Positions 58,011 through 64,000 of a DNA stretch of 64,000 nt are shown one piece after another; within the stretch, counting starts at the first letter, position 1, and each line of letters begins with the position of its first letter. The notes below the pieces were generated by a model that was not told the origin of the DNA, made no database searches, and was given only the letters and a program-made list of their open reading frames with translations. Source of the stretch: Balanoglossus misakiensis. Lineage: Eukaryota > Hemichordata. The stretch spans positions 6,386,001 through 6,450,000 of the forward strand of contig CM082582.2 of NCBI GenBank assembly GCA_040954595.2. The letters run 5' to 3'. The translations under genes were made by a program, and so were the position numbers.

Positions 58011-61000
58011 TGTCAACAGGAACAGTGATATTGTTCTTTTCAGCTAAGGCCTATTGAAAACAAAATAAGTAGGATTCAACTGCTGCACACTTAATTATAG
58101 ACACTTCCTTCTATAACATTACACTGTGCTTTTTAAATGTTGATGCAATCTGTACCACACAACACAAGTATGCTAACCAATTATGATATTTGACTTAAGA
58201 GGTTTTTAAATAATCACAGAGACAAACTTATATACATCCAGAGTATATACAAGTATAAGCCCAATCATGCATTATGACCCCAGTAGTAGGGTGCTTTCTT
58301 CCAGAACATTGGGCCCAATTACACAACTATAGATTTTTGCTGTCCAAACAGTGCGCCAATTACTTGCAAACTAATTGTATTTCACACGACGAAAACAATA
58401 TGGGACTTTTGATACAGAACAAACAATAATACAAAAATTATGTTCAACATCTGATTATACTTAGCAAAGATACCTCTAATTTCTTGCACGTGTCTTCTGT
58501 CGTGGATCGCTTCTTTCGTGCTGGATTCAAACATGAGATCACAATCTCTGCAAATTCTTTAGTTACAGCATTTTCTTGTGGATTAGGCCATCCCTGATTT
58601 TCAAGAGAACATGACAATTTTTCCAGTAATGTTTTTGTGGTAATAGTACTAAATCATGCATCATATGACATGTAAATTGCAAAAATTAACAAAATGAAGA
58701 GGACAAGGCTAGACTGTATGTGGAGCCTAGCGAAATAACACTTAAGTCTTGATTCTAGACTATCATAAAATGAATTAAATCCAATTAACATACCACGGAC
58801 GATTCAACGGCCAATTCACACAGCATGTCAGGGTCAGAAAGACAACCATCATCAATCCATGTATTGTGCATGTAGTCTCCATCCTTTTTATCTTGGGCTA
58901 ACACATTGGTTAAAAGTTCCATAAAAACTGTAAAATAGTCAAATAGTGCAGGTTTTATCACATCATACAAAGCAGGTTTCACACCCAGGCTGGAGTCACA
59001 ACCCCTTGCACAGAAATCAAACTTGAAAGTAAATATACCACACCAGGAACAGTTCTCCAGGTAAACTTAAGGATTAGACACCAAAGTAACATAAAAAATT
59101 CACAAATGAAAATACTATTTCACGCACCTTTCCCCAGACTGTAAATATCGCAATAATCGTCATAGTAATTAGGGGGTTTTAAAATCAGTACATGGTCTTG
59201 ATATCCACGTGTTCCACTGATACACAACTGAGAACCTAAACAGAGCAAAATAAAATGGTTCCATTAACATGTGTGCATGGTTTGGCGACATCATGTGGTT
59301 AAAATGGACAGTGCATTGGTAGATACTGGTATTTGCTTTCAGTCCATTCATCATTTTCAAGAAACTTAACAATGTTTGTTTGTAACAAATCATTGTCAAT
59401 AGTCTCCAAACAGAGGATGAAGTTTATATGAAATGACCACAGGTATTATATAGGATCTGATCACTAAACAAATCACAAAAATATGTATAAATGTATGTAC
59501 ATTATATAGAGTTGCATGCATATACTTGTACAAACATACATACAAACATACAAACATACATACATACATACATACATACATACATACATACATACATACA
59601 TACATACATACATACATACATACATACATACATACATACATACATACATACATACATACATACATAAATATGGACATGTACACATTAATCAATTTAACCT
59701 GTCATGGAGAGGTGTGATTTTTCCATAGCTGCTTCTCTAGTCAGTCCAGTGTCTCCTAAGTATGCCCTCCATAACGCATCAAGAAGTACATTAGCAGACT
59801 TGATATCACGGTGATAGATCTTGAATTTCCTGTGGTACATTTATTCAGAAAAGAAAACAATGAATAGTGTCAAACTGCAACCTTCCAAACTCCAACTAAC
59901 AATATTCAGTACTTGATAAACTCTGCATATTTTTGCAGCAGAACTAAAGTTTAACATTTGGGAAATACAATTTCATGTTTCAATGAAATTCATCAGTGAT
60001 AATGTTGTAATGGTACTTTAGAAATTAGCAACTAAGTAAAATTTTCTCAGCAGTATCTGTAAGAAGTCACTCTGTGACATATCATTCCATGTCTTCACGT
60101 CAAAAATCAAAAACACACTGAAACTAAGCATAGCATAGTGTGTCTGGATATCATGTATGAATTATTGCATTACACCAGGGACCTCTACCTGTCTCCAGTT
60201 GGTGCAAGAAGGCAATGCAAAGCTCTGCACAGACAAATAGCGATCACCACTCTTCTCTGCCACGTCAATTCCGGATTTTTCTCTTTGATTTGATGAGCCA
60301 AGTCTCGATTCTTCATGTATGGATACACTATGCTCATAGGATATCTGTGAAAACATCAAAACAGGACAGTGTCTTAATTTTCACATGTTTGGTAGTGCTT
60401 AAAATTGGGTGTTTAATCATTGGTCATTAAGCTTAAATGCCATGATTTTCAAATTACTAGTATTACAATCCTACATATGCTTAGTATTGAACATTAAAAA
60501 TAATAACTTGTTTCAAATGACATTCCTAACTTAACTTTGAAAAAGTTGATAACAGCTAGTCAGCAGTGTGATGTAAATGTAGACCTCATCAAAAAGAACA
60601 CACTTCATGTAAATGACAAGAGAGTAATAAAGGAAATAATCGCAAGTCATTCACACCAAAGCACACATTGCAGGTAAACAAGAAACCCAGAACATTACCC
60701 TTCATCTTCACAAACCCCTAACACAGGCAAAATGTTTGCATGCTTAACACCAGCAACACTCTTCTCCTGAAATAAACAATTGGACAAATTATTTGTCTTA
60801 GTATACACCATATCTCACAAATATCCGGTTATTGTATGATGTTCTGTAAGGTGACTACAAATCTTCACTTTTGAAATCTATGTAACCAACAGACAAACGT
60901 TTTTCAATCATCTGTAGGATAGCAGCCACTATTTTCAGAATGAAGAAAATGTCTCCTGACTATGATACTCTTCAAAAGACAGAGGGTATTGCAGAACTTG

Positions 61001-64000
61001 TCAAATAAAGAAAACTATTTGAAAATAATGGCATCTTTCTGTCCCTTTAATTGTTTATATACATGAACTCCGGCCAAAATGTCTCATTACCTGCAAGGGT
61101 AAAACAAAACAGAGCAGAACAATATCCATGTATCTACTTGTAAATCTATAGTTATCATTTCAACAAATAACTTGGCGAGTTGTTTCCACAAAACCTCCTA
61201 CCCGTTTATACTCTCTTTCTCCATGAGTTCCACTGGTGTCAAGGATCTTCACGGCCACCTCCCTACCATTAAACACTCCTGTGACAAAGTAGAACAAGAC
61301 CTTGTTAACTGTCACAACAGTGACGAGTACCATCCCTACTAAGTAACTAAAGTAAAGAATGGTAGCCACTCATTTCAGGCATAGGCATGTTTGAGTTATG
61401 GTTCTGGATACATAAAACTAAAATTGCTCAGACAAACCATGTACAAACTATTATTAAGTTATCCTTGTGCCACCTTTGAACACAAGACGATTAAGGTATT
61501 TATCATTTAGAGCTTGGAACAAATGAACATGCAATGAAGGATTGCAAGACGGTGAAGGAGGAAGAAGATATACTCCTAGTATACAGCGTTTTTTCACCTT
61601 AACCTAAGGCCAAGATACAGACAGTAGTAGGCAGGATACTTATAAATGAAACATGCCTTTATAAACTGGTCCAAATGCACCTTCAGAGGAAATAATTTGG
61701 TCTTCAGATCTGTTGTTGGTGATTTGTTGAATGTCCGCGGCATGCAAGACATATACACCAGTCTCTAATGTCTTCAGTGATGAGGGACTTTGGAGTTTTG
61801 ATGCCTCTCTCCCCTCTTCACCCTCACCCTCGATATTTAACTGGTGGCTTGTCAAGTTTGCTGAAGCACCTACAGCAGCAGCAATGTCACCTGGCTCTGG
61901 CAACGTTCGTGCAACTGCATCTTCATTCGCGGCGCTAGGTTCCTGCAGCGATGGCATTCTGACATCCGGGATTGTATCTTCGGAAGGCGTCGCAGTGGGT
62001 GCACCTGGCGTTGACATTGGTGACTCACTGCTTGCCATTTCAACAGGAGGCTCACTACCGACACTCCTTAACCTGAAATCCGTTTCATCTTCTGCTGCTG
62101 CCCTATCCATCTCTGAATCATTCCCTGGTTTTGATGGAGCCACGTCATCTTCTCTGTCCTGTCCTCTTGGTGGATTTCTATCAAAATCTGTCTGACCAGG
62201 AACTCCATGGATGCCAACCTCTTGTGTTTCTTGAGGTGGATCATATGTACCTGTAGGCCAATCAGGGTTACCATCTATGCCACTTTGTGGTCGACCACCT
62301 CCTGGTGCCAGTAACTTATCAAATGACTCATCTTCAGGTGTTTCTTTCGCTTCTTCATGAACAATAGCAGAGTAGTTTGCTCCTGGCATTTGAGTGTGCT
62401 TCTTCAGTGACTTTGCCTCTGCAGCCCTTGTGTCATCTCGTCTTGGATCTGTCTGGGCCTGAATACCACGAGCTACCAGAGTATTATCTGAATCACTATT
62501 ATCTTCAGTCTGTGGCTGTAAGCTGGAATCAGGAACGACGTGTGTCACCTCTGATAAAGCTGCCGTTCTGAGACTGCCTGCCATCACCTCCTCCCCACCT
62601 CGTTGGGGAACTTCAGAGTCTTCAAATCTCACGCGTTGGTCTCTAGGAGTTGGCACTGTCGCTTCTGGAGCATTTTGCACTGAAGGCTGTGACGCATCAC
62701 GATGTGCTGCTGCGTGAGTGGGCACATCTCTGGGGACTGGTTCTATATCTTCTCTGGTACCTCCGCCAACAGTGTCCTGATTTGCGGCTCTGTGGTCAAG
62801 TTCTTCCGTTTGTTGAGGCCCAGGCCCTTCTGTTTGCGGCTGTGGGACATCTCTTCTGGTGAGTTGGTCTGCTGGTAGGTTCTGGGTTTGCAAGGAGGAC
62901 CGTGGTACCTGTTGGTTGTTAGGGCTTGCAGACATGTCTATTCGTACAGGTGCTGTGCCTACACATGGCACAATGCCTACTGCTCCTTGCCGATCATCTG
63001 CGCCAGGTCCAGTAATATTTCTTGGTACCGGCCGTTGATCATCTTGACCAGGCGGTTGAATCTCTCTACCTTCCCCTCTATACCTTACTTCAGGGATTGG
63101 ACCATGGACAGTTTTACCAGGGGATCCCCTCTGATCTACATATTGAAGATCTGCTGGGAGTTGTTCGTCTACAGGCTGCTGCTGAGACAACTCTGCTTTT
63201 TCAAAGAACAGGTTTGCCAATTCATTTGCATCTGCCTATTGACAAATATAAAGGATAATACACGGTTAGCATAACTTACTATTATAAGCTGCAAGACAAG
63301 TTGGACAATTGTAAATTTGTATCATTGTACTTCTACATATCATGGTTGTAATCCTATCCTTGCATCTCATTATTTTCAGTGATTTAAAAACCAGTACAAG
63401 TCCAGTACCTGTGCTCTTTTTAGGAGTGGCTAACATCAGATGTTTACTGATCTTTATGTACTTTTACACAAAATAATTGTTCATTACACACAGACTTTTG
63501 CTTTATTTATCGTGCAGTTCATCAAAATAAAATTGATGGCATTCCCACCTCAGGATGCTTTTCAATCAACGTGTTAATTTCCTTTTCTGACAACCCAAGA
63601 GTTTTGAGGTGATCTTTCTTGATTGCAGTAGTCTCTTGCATTTGCATCAACAACCTGTCTGCTTGTGGAGCTTGTTCGCCTACACTGGGAGGAACAACTC
63701 TCGGTGCATCTATTGTCAATTGAAAAAATATATGAGTGAACATATTCAACATGACACTGAATTTGCAAGTTTGATTTTTTGACACAGTGTGTGTCGTAAT
63801 CCAGTGACAAGAGAAATAGGTGTCGAGTATCTAACTTACTTGTTCTGGCGTCTCCTCCACCCTTCTTCTTACTCTTTTGTGGCTTTTTTGATGGTCTCTG
63901 AGTAGTTATGATTTGATTGTAATTTCCAATCTGTACATTGCCTCCAGTGATATTCATGACTGGAGGCGTGGACTGCAGAGGTGGCATTTGTACATCCATC
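58006..64000 (-). CDS. RHIM / UBA / IRAK-like kinase protein without RING (paralog 4, 5'-partial)
   Basis: Exons in minus-strand order: 64000-63840 (continues off the edge), 63709-63549, 63235-61657, 61278-61202, 60766-60699, 60344-60189, 59829-59699, 59235-59128, 58927-58794, 58593-58474, 58050-58006; 912 residues from the Met at 63999. The first exon is the RHIM exon (NITGGNVQIGNYNQI). Then come a UBA-like fold (HLKTLGLSEKEINTLIEKHP) and a ~520-residue Gln/Pro/Glu-rich linker, twice that of its paralogs. The kinase has GAFGPVYKG, VAVK (Lys644), YHRDIKSAN (Asp742), DTG (Asp760) and GTRGYQD in place of GTLGYSD. The intron after the linker needs a GC donor (AAAG|GCATGT). The last exon opens like its paralogs (ALAEKNN for ALAEDHG) but stops after 14 residues, so the zinc finger is missing. 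Junction phases match paralogs 2 and 3 throughout. Death-domain exons are expected beyond the right edge. Confidence 0.88.
59534..59666. repeat. (CATA)n microsatellite
   Basis: About 130 bp of CATA with a few CAAA variants at the left. It begins only 33 bp downstream (minus sense) of the donor of the HRD/DTG kinase exon of paralog 4. Confidence 0.97.
63910..63954 (-). other. RHIM motif of paralog 4
   Basis: NITGGNVQIGNYNQI is the closest of the four to the mammalian RHIM core (V/I-Q-I-G-x-x-N). It is followed by a strongly basic stretch (KKPQKSKKKGGG). Confidence 0.85.

Overview
This is animal (metazoan) nuclear DNA. Genes are split into many short exons with GT-AG introns of a few hundred bases to several kilobases. 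Microsatellites and dispersed repeats are abundant, and one intron looks U12-type. The best-recognised gene is an animal organellar Na+/H+ exchanger. The species cannot be named from sequence alone. Invertebrate-style tandem families of death-domain/kinase genes suggest a marine invertebrate (amphioxus, hemichordate, echinoderm or lophotrochozoan grade); this is inference. I saw no prokaryotic features, CRISPR array or convincing tRNA/rRNA gene.

Layout. (1) 1-17.7 kb: probably a large minus-strand gene with a type II membrane-anchor first exon at about 17.6 kb, further exons near 4.5 and 3.9 kb, and one running off the left edge; the rest is repeat-bearing intron. (2) 19.5-28.6 kb, plus strand: a complete 15-exon SLC9A8 (NHE8) gene whose exon phases join into a 596-residue protein, with one AT-AC (U12-type) intron. 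(3) 31.5-58 kb and on to the right edge: four related genes of what looks like an innate-immune signalling family. Three are head-to-tail on the plus strand (31.6-38.2, 39.2-46.3, 49.7-56.5 kb). A fourth comes from the right edge on the minus strand and ends at 58.0 kb, convergent with the third.

The family is the most interesting content. Two members have the order death domain - death domain - helical segment - RHIM-like amyloid motif (G-G-x-V-Q-x-G-x-x-N-Q) - split UBA/CUE-like domain - long acidic/Pro-rich linker - IRAK/Pelle-like kinase - C-terminal RING-like zinc finger. Intron positions and phases are the same among members. The first member lacks the kinase; it has four death domains, a degenerate RHIM, two UBA domains and a poly-Asp/Gly tail. 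The fourth keeps RHIM, UBA and kinase but ends before the zinc finger. In vertebrates these parts are spread over RIPK1/RIPK3, IRAK/MyD88 and separate E3 ligases. Here they are fused in single chains, which suggests a signalosome combining death-fold recruitment, RHIM amyloid assembly, ubiquitin reading, phosphorylation and ubiquitin ligation. The architecture is read directly from the sequence; the immune or cell-death role is inference from family knowledge.

Other items: a 698-bp solo LTR with 4-bp target duplications (48056-48753), a dispersed short repeat family with three copies, a 20-bp perfect-arm hairpin in NHE8 intron 1, and large CATA, TTGA/GATC, CA/CCA and GAT microsatellites, several placed next to splice sites or inside coding sequence.
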